DNA of 64,000 nucleotides from Acidobacteriaceae bacterium (GTDB taxonomy: Bacteria > Acidobacteriota > Terriglobia > Terriglobales > Acidobacteriaceae). Shown one piece after another: positions 46,903-55,596 of this stretch (position 1 is the stretch's first letter; each line of letters starts with the position of its first letter). Under the pieces are notes generated by a model. It saw nothing but the letters and a program-made list of their open reading frames with translations, was not told the origin of the DNA and ran no database searches. The stretch spans positions 119,052 to 183,051 of the forward strand of contig PKXQ01000121.1 of assembly GCA_003132405.1 (NCBI GenBank), written 5' to 3'. A program made the translations under genes and the position numbers.

Positions 46903-47263
46903 ATGGCCAAGCAGGTGGAAGCTTGCTGTAGCTCGCCAGCAGCGCTTTGCTACTGGTTCATAGTCTCGCTGATAGCGTGGGGAGTGCTGAACCTCATAGG
47001 AATCTATTGGCGTCCTCTCCACAGGTCGTCGGCTGCGTGCCTTTTCGCCATGGCCATCGGCTGCCTCGCCAACTGGCGTAGAAATCGCTCTTTTCACTGT
47101 GCTATCACGGGCCCACTATTTCTGATCGGCGGCGTCATATTTCTGCTCTCAGGCGTGCGCGCGATCCACGTCGACATGCGTCGGGTCTGGCCAGTCCTTC
47201 TCGGTCGGCGTCGGCGTCGCGTTTCTTCTGGAATGGATGTACAGGAAGCGTCGCGCGTCCTGA
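46903..47263 (+). pseudogene. Small multi-TM hypothetical protein with apparent frameshift
   Basis: Frame 1 gives 3 TM segments to ~47185; frame 2 then continues SGQSFSVGVGVAFLLEWMYRKRRAS* (TM-like), stop at 47263. Confidence 0.4.
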
Positions 47264-47369
47264 CTGTTGAAAAATCGCCATGTTCGTTGTTGCTTGCTAG
47301 TATTCCCACGAGAGGAACGAGCGGTGGCGCCCCCGGCCCGAGGGCTCTGTCATAGAGCTGATATGTGCT

Positions 47370-47591
47370 ATGAAGAAAAATGTCTGGAGAGCGGTTATCG
47401 AGGTAGGATTTATCATCTTCCTCTTTTATTCCAACCTTTTGATGGGAGAATTTGAGCGCTCAGGCATCGGGGAGAAGAGGGGTGTGGCTTGGGCAATCAC
47501 AGATGTTTTTACCGCTGCAAATTTCGGAATTGCCATGGTCGCCGCGCTCATTGGTTACAGCCTTTTTGAATTTCTTCGAAAGAAATTCTAG
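47370..47591 (+). CDS. Small hypothetical membrane protein
   Basis: 73 aa, two TM segments, ends KK-rich. Confidence 0.55.
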   Translation: MKKNVWRAVIEVGFIIFLFYSNLLMGEFERSGIGEKRGVAWAITDVFTAANFGIAMVAALIGYSLFEFLRKKF

Positions 47592-48066
47592 GCAAATGCG
47601 GCTCTGATTCTTCCCTGCAAGAGATACAGCAATAGTGCCCCCGCGATGATGACGCCAGTTCCGCCGCGCAGCCAGTCGCCTCTGACGCAGTTAAAGACAT
47701 CCCCGAGAACCTGCGCGGCGATGATTACGACCGCTAGTCTCCATCCCCAGAGGCGGCGTCGGAACACCCGAGTCCTGCCGTGCCGAGGGCCGAGCCGAGC
47801 AGCAGGAACGCAATCCCGACCCAACGGCCCAGTGGCGCTAGCTGCTTGTATGCGCTCGGATTGAGGGTCCAGACACGATCAAGAGCGGTGCCCCGCCAAA
47901 GTAAAGTAGTTGCAGCCAGAATCGCCATCATGGCGCCAAAGAACAAGAAAATGCCTATCGCTGTGAATCCTCGCGTCTTAGGGCGCCGTTCCCGTCTCGC
48001 ATCTGCTGAATATAAGCCAATGCCGCGCCGTCGACTCGGATAGTTGGCGTAACATCGCGATTGCAC
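47588..48066 (-). pseudogene. Hypothetical 4-TM membrane protein split by a frameshift
   Basis: ORF 47734..48066 (N-part) and ORF 47588..47824 (C-part) overlap; join ...GSALGTAGLG|VFRRRLWGWRLAVVIIAAQVLG near 47765. Confidence 0.5.
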
Positions 48067-48077
48067 TCATCGACCCT

Positions 48078-48710
48078 CTACAACGTTTGGCCTCTTCTGC
48101 CAACCATCGAATCTCGATTCTCACTGCCCGTCACACGTCCAACCCGCCGATAGCAAAAACACTCTACCGCATGGTCATTCACCATCCCTGTAGCCTGCAT
48201 AAACGCATAACAAATCGTCGAGCCCACGAAGTTAAATCCCCGCTTCTTCAAATCCTTGCTCATCGCATCCGACTCCCGCGTCCGCGCCGGAATCTTCTTC
48301 CCCAACCGCCGCGCATTCACCAACGGCTTGCCGCCAACAAACTGCCAGACATATTGATCGAACGACCCAAACTCCTTCTGCACCGCCAGAAACACCTTGG
48401 CATTCCGTATCGCCGAAGCAATCTTCAGCCGATTCCTCACAATTCCCTCATCCCGCAGCAGCCGCTCTACCTTGCGCCGGTCGTAGCGAGCAATCTTCTC
48501 CGCATCAAACCCATCAAAAGCCGCCCGATAATTCTCCCGCTTCCGCAAAATCGTGTCCCAGCTAAGCCCCGCCTGCGCCCCCTCCAAAATCAAAAACTCA
48601 AACAGCCCCCGATCATCATGCAGCGGCACTCCCCACTCTTGATCGTGATAAAGAATCGAGAGCTCGTCGCTTGGCCAGGCGCAACGAATCAAATTTGTCT
48701 TAGGTTCCAT
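48078..48710 (-). CDS. tag: DNA-3-methyladenine glycosylase I
   Basis: RCAWPSDELSILYHDQEWGVPLHDDRGLFEFLILEGAQAGLSWDTILRKRENYR. Confidence 0.96.
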   Translation of the reverse strand: MEPKTNLIRCAWPSDELSILYHDQEWGVPLHDDRGLFEFLILEGAQAGLSWDTILRKRENYRAAFDGFDAEKIARYDRRKVERLLRDEGIVRNRLKIASAIRNAKVFLAVQKEFGSFDQYVWQFVGGKPLVNARRLGKKIPARTRESDAMSKDLKKRGFNFVGSTICYAFMQATGMVNDHAVECFCYRRVGRVTGSENRDSMVGRRGQTL

Positions 48711-49848
48711 CGTGAAAACGCCGATATCGTTTAATGGCCTCTTCGTCCGGCGGAAGAATGTCGTGGAAACCCTTATGAAGATTGCTACCCATTTTCAAGA
48801 CTAGTCCAGCGATGCGATGCGCTGACTCTTGAGTTTCATAAAGCGCTTGTTTTGGACGGACCGATGTGTCGCCGCTGTCTGCGATATATTTCGTATCCGC
48901 TTCTCCGCCGCCGTGCTCATAAACGTGCCTACGGTGAAACATCAACTTTGCGAACGCTACGCCGTCCGCATCAACTCCATCTAGGACGTCGATGTCAAAT
49001 ACTTCTTTGAGGTCTGCCGCGACAGACTCCAAGTTGTGGAAACGTCTCTCGGTAAGTCGGTTCTTGCGACTTGGCGTTACTGGCACATGGCGGAGCAAAT
49101 GAGTAACATACCGACCAACAAACGAATCGAAGGCCGCAACAGCATCCCTAACACACCTTTCGTAACCTCCTCCAGAGTTGATCAGATTCCGGAGATTGGG
49201 AATTGTCTTTCCCGACAATTCCTGCAGGTCGTTTCTGGTGCCACATATCGAGCAGAATCCAAACGTGCCTAAAATATCGTTGAACGAACCACAAGCCTTG
49301 CAGCTGAATTTGTTTTGCTGACTCTCCTCCGCATAGTAGAACGGTGGCTTTTCCACACCCTTCCCAGCAGCGTCCGCTACGGCATCCATGTCAATGACAT
49401 ACTCCCCATCAATATTCGCGGTCAGTGCCTCTGCCATCTGTTCGCAATATTGCGCGACATACACTCGCTGGGCTTTTGTTAGAAAATTATGCAGGGGCGC
49501 CCGGACGCCGCAGTAGGGGCAGAGCTGTGCTCCCGCCCCGCCTCTCCAATAACCTTCGCAGTCCGGGCATTCATGTCCAAACCTCCCCTCGCTGTCCGAT
49601 CCAATGAACACTTGAAAACATCCAGGAACAGGGGGCGGATTGGGAACAGAGCCTATTCCTCCCAAGTTCATTTGACCTACCGCAACCCCCTGAGGAAGGG
49701 CATAGACAGCAAATATTGCTGCCGCGACAGGTCTTTGGTGCTGCCACGTAAGCTGACAGCCGCGCCGGCCTTGGTTGTCTGTCCCGACACGGATGACGAC
49801 CTGTCCGCCGCTGTGGCCAATCTCTTTGAACTGTTCCGTCGTCGACAT
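48700..49848 (-). CDS. Uncharacterised protein with two zinc ribbons and a HEPN-like C-terminal motif
   Basis: CPDCEGYWRGGAGAQLCPYCG; CKACGSFNDILGTFGFCSICG; FAKLMFHRRHVYEHGGGEADTKYIADSGD (Rx4H HEPN-like); overlaps tag start. Confidence 0.8.
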   Translation of the reverse strand: MSTTEQFKEIGHSGGQVVIRVGTDNQGRRGCQLTWQHQRPVAAAIFAVYALPQGVAVGQMNLGGIGSVPNPPPVPGCFQVFIGSDSEGRFGHECPDCEGYWRGGAGAQLCPYCGVRAPLHNFLTKAQRVYVAQYCEQMAEALTANIDGEYVIDMDAVADAAGKGVEKPPFYYAEESQQNKFSCKACGSFNDILGTFGFCSICGTRNDLQELSGKTIPNLRNLINSGGGYERCVRDAVAAFDSFVGRYVTHLLRHVPVTPSRKNRLTERRFHNLESVAADLKEVFDIDVLDGVDADGVAFAKLMFHRRHVYEHGGGEADTKYIADSGDTSVRPKQALYETQESAHRIAGLVLKMGSNLHKGFHDILPPDEEAIKRYRRFHDGT

Positions 49849-49853
49849 GGTCG

Positions 49854-50855
49854 TCAAGCTACTGGTTTCTGGCCTGCCAGCACGCCATCAATCTTCCCCA
49901 ACTCCTCGCTCGAAAATTTCAAATTCTTCAGCGCCGCCACGTTGTCATCCACCTGCGATACCTTGCTCGTCCCCACCAGCGCGCTCGTCACCCGCGGATC
50001 GCGCAGCACCCATGCCACCGCCATCTCCGCCAGCGTCTGCCCACGCTGCTTGGCGATTTCATTCAGCGCCCGCACCTTCGCCAGCGTCTCCCCGCCTATA
50101 TCCTTCTTCCTAAGAAAAAAATCGCGCGCCGCCCGCGAGTCCGCCGGAATCCCCTGCAAATACCGATCCGACAGCAACCCCTGCGCCAGCGGACTGAACA
50201 CAATCGATCCCACGCCTTCTTTCTCCAGCACGTCAAACAATCCCCGCTCCGGATCGCGCACGAACATCGAATACTTCGGCTGATGAATCAGGCAAGGCGT
50301 CCCGAGCGACCGCAAAATCCCCACCGCCTGCGCCGTCTGCTCGGCGTTATAAGCCGAAATGCCCACATAGAGCGCCCTCCCCGACCGCACCGCCGTATCC
50401 AGCGCGCCCATCGACTCTTCCATCGGAGTATCGGGATCGGGACGATGATGATAAAAAATATCGACATACTCGGTCCCCATGCGCTTCAGGCTCTGATCGA
50501 GGCTAGCCAGCATATATTTCCGCGAGCCAAAATCCCCATAAGGCCCCGGCCACATATCCCACCCCGCCTTGGTCGAAATAATCAACTCATCGCGATAAGG
50601 CAGAAAATCCTTCTTGAAAATCTGCCCAAACGTCTCCTCCGCCGACCCATAAGGAGGCCCATAATTATTCGCCAGATCAAAATGCGTGATCCCGAGATCG
50701 AACGCTCGCCGCAGCATCGCCCGCGAGTTCTCGAAATTATCGACCCCGCCAAAGTTGTGCCAAAGCCCAAGCGACACCGCCGGCAATTGAATCCCGCTCC
50801 GTCCCGAGCGTCGATATTGCATAGAGTCGTAACGCTTCTCGCTAGCCTCGTACAC
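49854..50855 (-). CDS. Aldo/keto reductase (YghZ-like)
   Basis: MQYRRSGRSGIQLPAVSLGLWHNFGG; HFDLANNYGPPYGSAEETFG; YVDIFYHHRPDPDTPMEE. Confidence 0.94.
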   Translation of the reverse strand: MYEASEKRYDSMQYRRSGRSGIQLPAVSLGLWHNFGGVDNFENSRAMLRRAFDLGITHFDLANNYGPPYGSAEETFGQIFKKDFLPYRDELIISTKAGWDMWPGPYGDFGSRKYMLASLDQSLKRMGTEYVDIFYHHRPDPDTPMEESMGALDTAVRSGRALYVGISAYNAEQTAQAVGILRSLGTPCLIHQPKYSMFVRDPERGLFDVLEKEGVGSIVFSPLAQGLLSDRYLQGIPADSRAARDFFLRKKDIGGETLAKVRALNEIAKQRGQTLAEMAVAWVLRDPRVTSALVGTSKVSQVDDNVAALKNLKFSSEELGKIDGVLAGQKPVA

Positions 50856-50921
50856 GTTTGCTCTCCTCCACTAGTGTCCCATCCCGCAAGCTCGCGTCAA
50901 AGACTCTCATTGTCATACCTT

Positions 50922-50994
50922 GCTTTTGGGTGGCGCAGCGCTTCAGCGCTGCGATTATAACTGTGCTTTGAATCCGCCTTTAGGCGCTGAGGTC
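50922..50994. repeat. Family A palindromic repeat
   Basis: gcttttgggtggcgcagcgcttcagcgctgcgat...ccgcctttaggcgctgagg. Confidence 0.85.
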
Positions 50995-51004
50995 TGCCGC
51001 GATC

Positions 51005-51727
51005 TCAGTCATATCTCTCATACCGAATCGCTGTCCGATCCCACCCCAACTCCTTCAGCAACTCGCGATTCGCCTTGACCATCTTGTCCAGCCCGCAAAT
51101 ATACGCGTGCATATCCGTGCGCATCCCGACAATTTCTCCCAGATGCTGCTGCACATATCCGCGCAACCCCTTCCACTCCTCGCCCGCGCGGCTCAAAGTA
51201 GGCAAGAAATGAAAATTCCCATGTTCACTCGCCAGCCCCTCAAACTCCTCGTGGTAATAAAGGTCCTGCTCCGTCCGCGCCCCAAACAACAGCCAGAACC
51301 GATGCCCTTGATGCCGCTCCACATCCGCCAGCAGCCAGTGCAGCATCGATCGAAACGGAGCAATCCCCGTTCCCGTAGCAATAAAGACCGAATCGCGCAG
51401 CGGTGGCCGCAAAATAAAACTCCCAAACGGTCCCTGAAACGTAACCTGCGCGCCCTCCTCCAGGCCGCACAGATAATTCGACATGAATCCTTCTTCCACG
51501 CGATTCAGGCAAAAAGCGAAGTGTCCGTTCTCGCCCGGAGGCGACGCGATCGAATAAGCGCGCGTCATCTCCTCACCCTCAGGAGTGATAGCCTTCACCG
51601 AAAGCCATTGCCCCGGAACAAATCCAAAGTGACTCACTCCATTCACCTCAAGTTCAAGGTGCTTGGTAAACTCGGACAGCGGCACTGACCGAACCACGCG
51701 TGCGTCAAGAGTTTGGAACTTAGCCAT
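51005..51727 (-). CDS. Ferredoxin-NADP reductase-like FAD/NAD-binding oxidoreductase
   Basis: MTRAYSIASPPGENGHFAFCLNRVEEGFMSNYLCGLEEG; FIATGTGIAPFRSMLH; ICGLDKMV. Confidence 0.92.
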   Translation of the reverse strand: MAKFQTLDARVVRSVPLSEFTKHLELEVNGVSHFGFVPGQWLSVKAITPEGEEMTRAYSIASPPGENGHFAFCLNRVEEGFMSNYLCGLEEGAQVTFQGPFGSFILRPPLRDSVFIATGTGIAPFRSMLHWLLADVERHQGHRFWLLFGARTEQDLYYHEEFEGLASEHGNFHFLPTLSRAGEEWKGLRGYVQQHLGEIVGMRTDMHAYICGLDKMVKANRELLKELGWDRTAIRYERYD

Positions 51728-51778
51728 CACTAATGTAGATGATATAAGTAAGCCCACGGACGCTTCTGTCGTGTCCTG

Positions 51779-52987
51779 ATGAATCTTCGACCGCAAGCAA
51801 CAGGCAATAACGAATTCGAATTCCTCTGTACCCTGGCTACTACCAATCCATCTCCCGAGCGGCGCGCTCGCATCGCCAATTGGAATCTCTCATCCCTCGA
51901 CTGGCCAAATTTCACCAGTCAAGCCGAGCATCACGGCGTCTTTCCCCTGGTCGCTAGCACCCTGCTCAAAATTGACTCCGCTGCGCCCACCCCGCGACTT
52001 CCCAAAGAAATCGCTCGCGAATTGCAATCCGCGTACGACAACAACCTGCACCGCAACCTCTGGTTTGCCTCCGAAACGCTACGCATCCTGCAACACTTCG
52101 AAAGCAAACAATTGCGGGCTATCCCCTATAAAGGTCCAGTCCTCGCCCAGATGGCCTACAGCGACCTAGCCCTCCGCCGTTTTTCCGATCTCGATTTCCT
52201 GATCTCCTCCGCCCACTTCAATCGCGCCAAGCAGGCTCTGGCCGGAATCGGATACCACCCCTCATCCGAACTCTCCGCTCCAATCGAGCGCTTCTGGCTC
52301 CGCAAAGGTAACGAGCGCATGTTCGACGGACCCGCCGGAAAAAACCTCGTCGAACTCCAATGGGCCATCCTCCCGCACTTTTACGCCATCGATTCTCTGA
52401 GTGATCTGCGCGCAAACGATCTAGCCGTCGAGAATCTAATCGCGCGCTCCCGGCCCACCACCCTAGCCGATCACGAAGTCCCGAGCCTCTCCGCCGAAGA
52501 CAATCTGCTGGTCCTCTGCCTGCACGCCGCCAAACATCTCTGGATGCGCCTGATCTGGCTAACCGACATAGCCCAAACGCTGCGATCCGAAGCGCCGGCC
52601 ATAGACCCCACGCAAGTGCTCGCGCCCGCACGCACGCTAGGCATCGTCAGAATTCTAGGAGTAACTTTCTGGCTGATAAGAAATCTACTGCGCGAAGAAA
52701 TCCCCGCCTGGGCAGAAAAAACCATCGCATCCGATCCAACTGTTCCCGCTCTAGGCCAAGCATTCGCCGAGCGCCTGGCCACCAGCGCCACCTACGATTT
52801 CGAATCCACCGAATACTTCCGTCTAATCCTAAAACTCCGCGAGCGCCCCGCCGACCGCGCCCGTTACCTGTGGAGATTGTTATCGACCCCCGGACAAGGC
52901 GACCTGGACGTAATCCATTTACCCGAACCCCTATTCCCTCTGTATCGCGTCGTCCGCCTGGCCCGCCTGCTAAAAAGGCGTTACTGA
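51779..52987 (+). CDS. Nucleotidyltransferase-family protein (PF14907-like)
   Basis: LRAIPYKGPVLAQMAYSDLALRRFSDLDFLISSAHFNRAKQALAGIGY; LLVLCLHAAKHLWMRLIWLTDIAQ. Confidence 0.85.
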   Translation: MNLRPQATGNNEFEFLCTLATTNPSPERRARIANWNLSSLDWPNFTSQAEHHGVFPLVASTLLKIDSAAPTPRLPKEIARELQSAYDNNLHRNLWFASETLRILQHFESKQLRAIPYKGPVLAQMAYSDLALRRFSDLDFLISSAHFNRAKQALAGIGYHPSSELSAPIERFWLRKGNERMFDGPAGKNLVELQWAILPHFYAIDSLSDLRANDLAVENLIARSRPTTLADHEVPSLSAEDNLLVLCLHAAKHLWMRLIWLTDIAQTLRSEAPAIDPTQVLAPARTLGIVRILGVTFWLIRNLLREEIPAWAEKTIASDPTVPALGQAFAERLATSATYDFESTEYFRLILKLRERPADRARYLWRLLSTPGQGDLDVIHLPEPLFPLYRVVRLARLLKRRY

Positions 52988-53193
52988 CGACTGACGACTG
53001 GGTCAAAATGGCAACTGGCAACCCTCAACCACCGCCGCCACCACCAAACTAGAATTGCCCCCATGTCCCTACACCACCATCCAGTCGGCCTCGTGAGCAC
53101 ATGTCGAAGATATCCATCGCGTCGCCAACGCGTCGTGCGCCCTTCGCAAGAATTCTTCAGCCACATTTAAGCTGTTGCCGATACCATCCTTAA

Positions 53194-54294
53194 ATGTCTT
53201 TTGGTTCTCCAACCCCCCGGTGCTCAACCCAAAGAGAGCGTCATGGGCGCCGTACCTCCCAATGCCTCTCTGCAATATTCCTTGCCGTCCCCCTTTTGCT
53301 CGCCGTCACAGCGCACGCGCAAGGCGGACCGCCCTTCCGCACCGATGACCCCGAAACTCCCGGCAACAAGCATTGGGAAATCAACTTCGGCTGGATCGGC
53401 GATCGCAATCCCGCGAACGGCGCCTATCAGATCCCGGATTTCGATATCAACTACGGTTTGGGCGACCGCATTCAGTTGAAGTACGAACTTCCCATCGCCA
53501 TCGAAGAAACTCGGCCGCAGCCCGCGACCCCAACCACGCCAGCCGTCCCCGGCCAGGTGATTACCGGCCTGGGCGAAAGCCTCCTGGGAATCAAGTGGCG
53601 TTTCTACGAGCATCATCCGAAAGATCCCTGGCTGAAAGATCGCTTCGGCACCGGACTTCCCGCCGTCTTCGGCCATCACCCCGATAAAGATCAAACTGAA
53701 CCCACCTCCGCCTCCGGCGATTCGCCCGGAGCAGAAGACTCCTCCGAATCCCCAGTCAACTTCAGCGTCTCAACCTATCCGCAATTGTTTCTCAATAACC
53801 CGACGCGCGCCGTCGAGCGCGGATTGGTCGCCGCCGGACCCACATTCTTTCTTCCGCTCGAAGTCAACGGTCGCATCGGGCCTATTCGATTGTTAGGCGA
53901 GGTCGGCTACAACTTCGGCAACCACTCCGTCCCCCAAAGTTGGGGCCGCGGCCTCCTGGTTGGCCACGAGTTCAGCGATCGCACCGAAGCTTATCTCGAA
54001 CTCTACGACGTGCAGGACGCCAACCGCATTCCTCCCGGCCTGGGAGTAGGACAATTCGCCACCGGTTATCCCAAGCAGCGCGAAACCACAATCGGTCTGG
54101 GTGGAAGGCAGGCTCTCAACCACGCAAAAACGCTGAACCTGCTGCTAATGGGAGGCCGCAGTTTCCAAACCATCACCGCCACCAACGGCCAGCCCAGCTG
54201 GATCGCATACGTTGGCATCCAGGTTCTGCGAGGCCCGAAAGAACCCGTCACCCCTCAAGTCGAGCAGAAGCTACCCGACGAGACCAATCCGTAG
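53194..54294 (+). CDS. Secreted outer-membrane-like hypothetical protein; start uncertain
   Basis: LAVPLLLAVTAHAQGGPPFRTDDPETPGNKHWEINFGWIGD...; beta-rich repeats. Confidence 0.75.
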   Translation: MSFGSPTPRCSTQRERHGRRTSQCLSAIFLAVPLLLAVTAHAQGGPPFRTDDPETPGNKHWEINFGWIGDRNPANGAYQIPDFDINYGLGDRIQLKYELPIAIEETRPQPATPTTPAVPGQVITGLGESLLGIKWRFYEHHPKDPWLKDRFGTGLPAVFGHHPDKDQTEPTSASGDSPGAEDSSESPVNFSVSTYPQLFLNNPTRAVERGLVAAGPTFFLPLEVNGRIGPIRLLGEVGYNFGNHSVPQSWGRGLLVGHEFSDRTEAYLELYDVQDANRIPPGLGVGQFATGYPKQRETTIGLGGRQALNHAKTLNLLLMGGRSFQTITATNGQPSWIAYVGIQVLRGPKEPVTPQVEQKLPDETNP

Positions 54295-54297
54295 CTT

Positions 54298-54370
54298 AGC
54301 TTTTGGGTGGCGCAGCGCTTCAGCGCTGCGATAACCACCATCATCTAACTAAGCCTTTAGGCGCTGAGGT
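54298..54370. repeat. Family A palindromic repeat
   Basis: gcttttgggtggcgcagcgcttcagcgctgcgataa...gcctttaggcgctgagg. Confidence 0.85.
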
Positions 54371-54388
54371 TTCCCACCACCCTTCCGC

Positions 54389-55438
54389 TTACTTTCGCCC
54401 CACAACAATGATTTCAAAACTATCCGGCAGCACCGTCGGCCGCGGATGCGGCGTCTGCGGCGTCGCCTCCGGAGCCGCCCCAAACTTCGCCGTAACCAGA
54501 TAAACGCGATCCTTCACATCGTCGTAAGTCATGGTGCGCGCCCCGCGCGCCGTCGGCAGTTCCTCAACAGCCTTATATCCGTTCGCCGCGTCGACCACCG
54601 TCAACGTGCCCGCTCCATTCGAACTAAACGCCAGCTGATATTTCGCGCTGAAGTTCGCCGCATCCGGACCATCGCCAATATCCGGCGACGCAATCTGCTT
54701 CCCGCTATCCGCATCGACCACCGCCATCTTCTTCCCATCGCAAACCGCAAACAGCTTCCGGTGCTCGCGATCCATCGCCAGCCCAGACGGCGAATCGCAA
54801 TTGTTGAGCTTCCACGTGGCCGTTATTTTCCTCGCCTTTGCATCAAAGCGCACAATCTCGTTGGCCGTCTCGATGTTGTCATAGACAGAACCGCGGCCAT
54901 CCGCAACCGCAAACTCCGGCTTCCCCGGAACATCAATAGTCGCGACTACCTGGTTCGTCGCCGCATCGATCACGCTGACATTACTGCTCCGCCCGTTAAA
55001 AGCCCACACACTCTTCGTCGAAGGATCAAACACGATCCCATCCGGGTTAGTTCCCGCTGCGACCGTCGTAACGGTCTGAAAGGTGTGCCGATCAAATACC
55101 ACCACGTTGTTGCTTCCACCGTCGCTGATGTAGCCAAATTTCCCCTGCTCATCCAGCGCAACTCCGTGCGTTCCCTTCAGCCCCGTAATCGCTCCCACCG
55201 CTTTGCCGCTGTCCGTATCGATCACTTCCACCCGCGGCCCATGCGTGACATAGACAAGATGGTTAGCCGGATCGGCCAGCAGATAATCCCACCCGCCCGT
55301 GCCCCCGATTTTCCAGTGATCCAATATCTGATACGGCTGTTGTCCCACGGCCAGAGCACCAGCCAGCATCCAGGCGCATACGCCGATTGCGGCTACTTGC
55401 CTGATCCTGCGAAGAAGAAAGCGATTCACGATATCCAT
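54389..55438 (-). CDS. YncE-family beta-propeller protein
   Basis: VYVTHGPRVEVIDTDSGKAVGAITGLKGTHGVALDEQGKFGYISDGGSNNVVVFDRHTFQ. Confidence 0.88.
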   Translation of the reverse strand: MDIVNRFLLRRIRQVAAIGVCAWMLAGALAVGQQPYQILDHWKIGGTGGWDYLLADPANHLVYVTHGPRVEVIDTDSGKAVGAITGLKGTHGVALDEQGKFGYISDGGSNNVVVFDRHTFQTVTTVAAGTNPDGIVFDPSTKSVWAFNGRSSNVSVIDAATNQVVATIDVPGKPEFAVADGRGSVYDNIETANEIVRFDAKARKITATWKLNNCDSPSGLAMDREHRKLFAVCDGKKMAVVDADSGKQIASPDIGDGPDAANFSAKYQLAFSSNGAGTLTVVDAANGYKAVEELPTARGARTMTYDDVKDRVYLVTAKFGAAPEATPQTPHPRPTVLPDSFEIIVVGRK

Positions 55439-55596
55439 AGTTTTTCCTGTCGGCCTCGAATTCTTGCGTCCTCTCTTGTATCACCACGACCTTAAGATAC
55501 GCTGAACAAGATGGATGAACACGATTTACTGAACACGACACGCTGAACAAGTTTTGCCGAAGACAAGTGCTCAGCTACAACGTCCCGCAGCCCACC

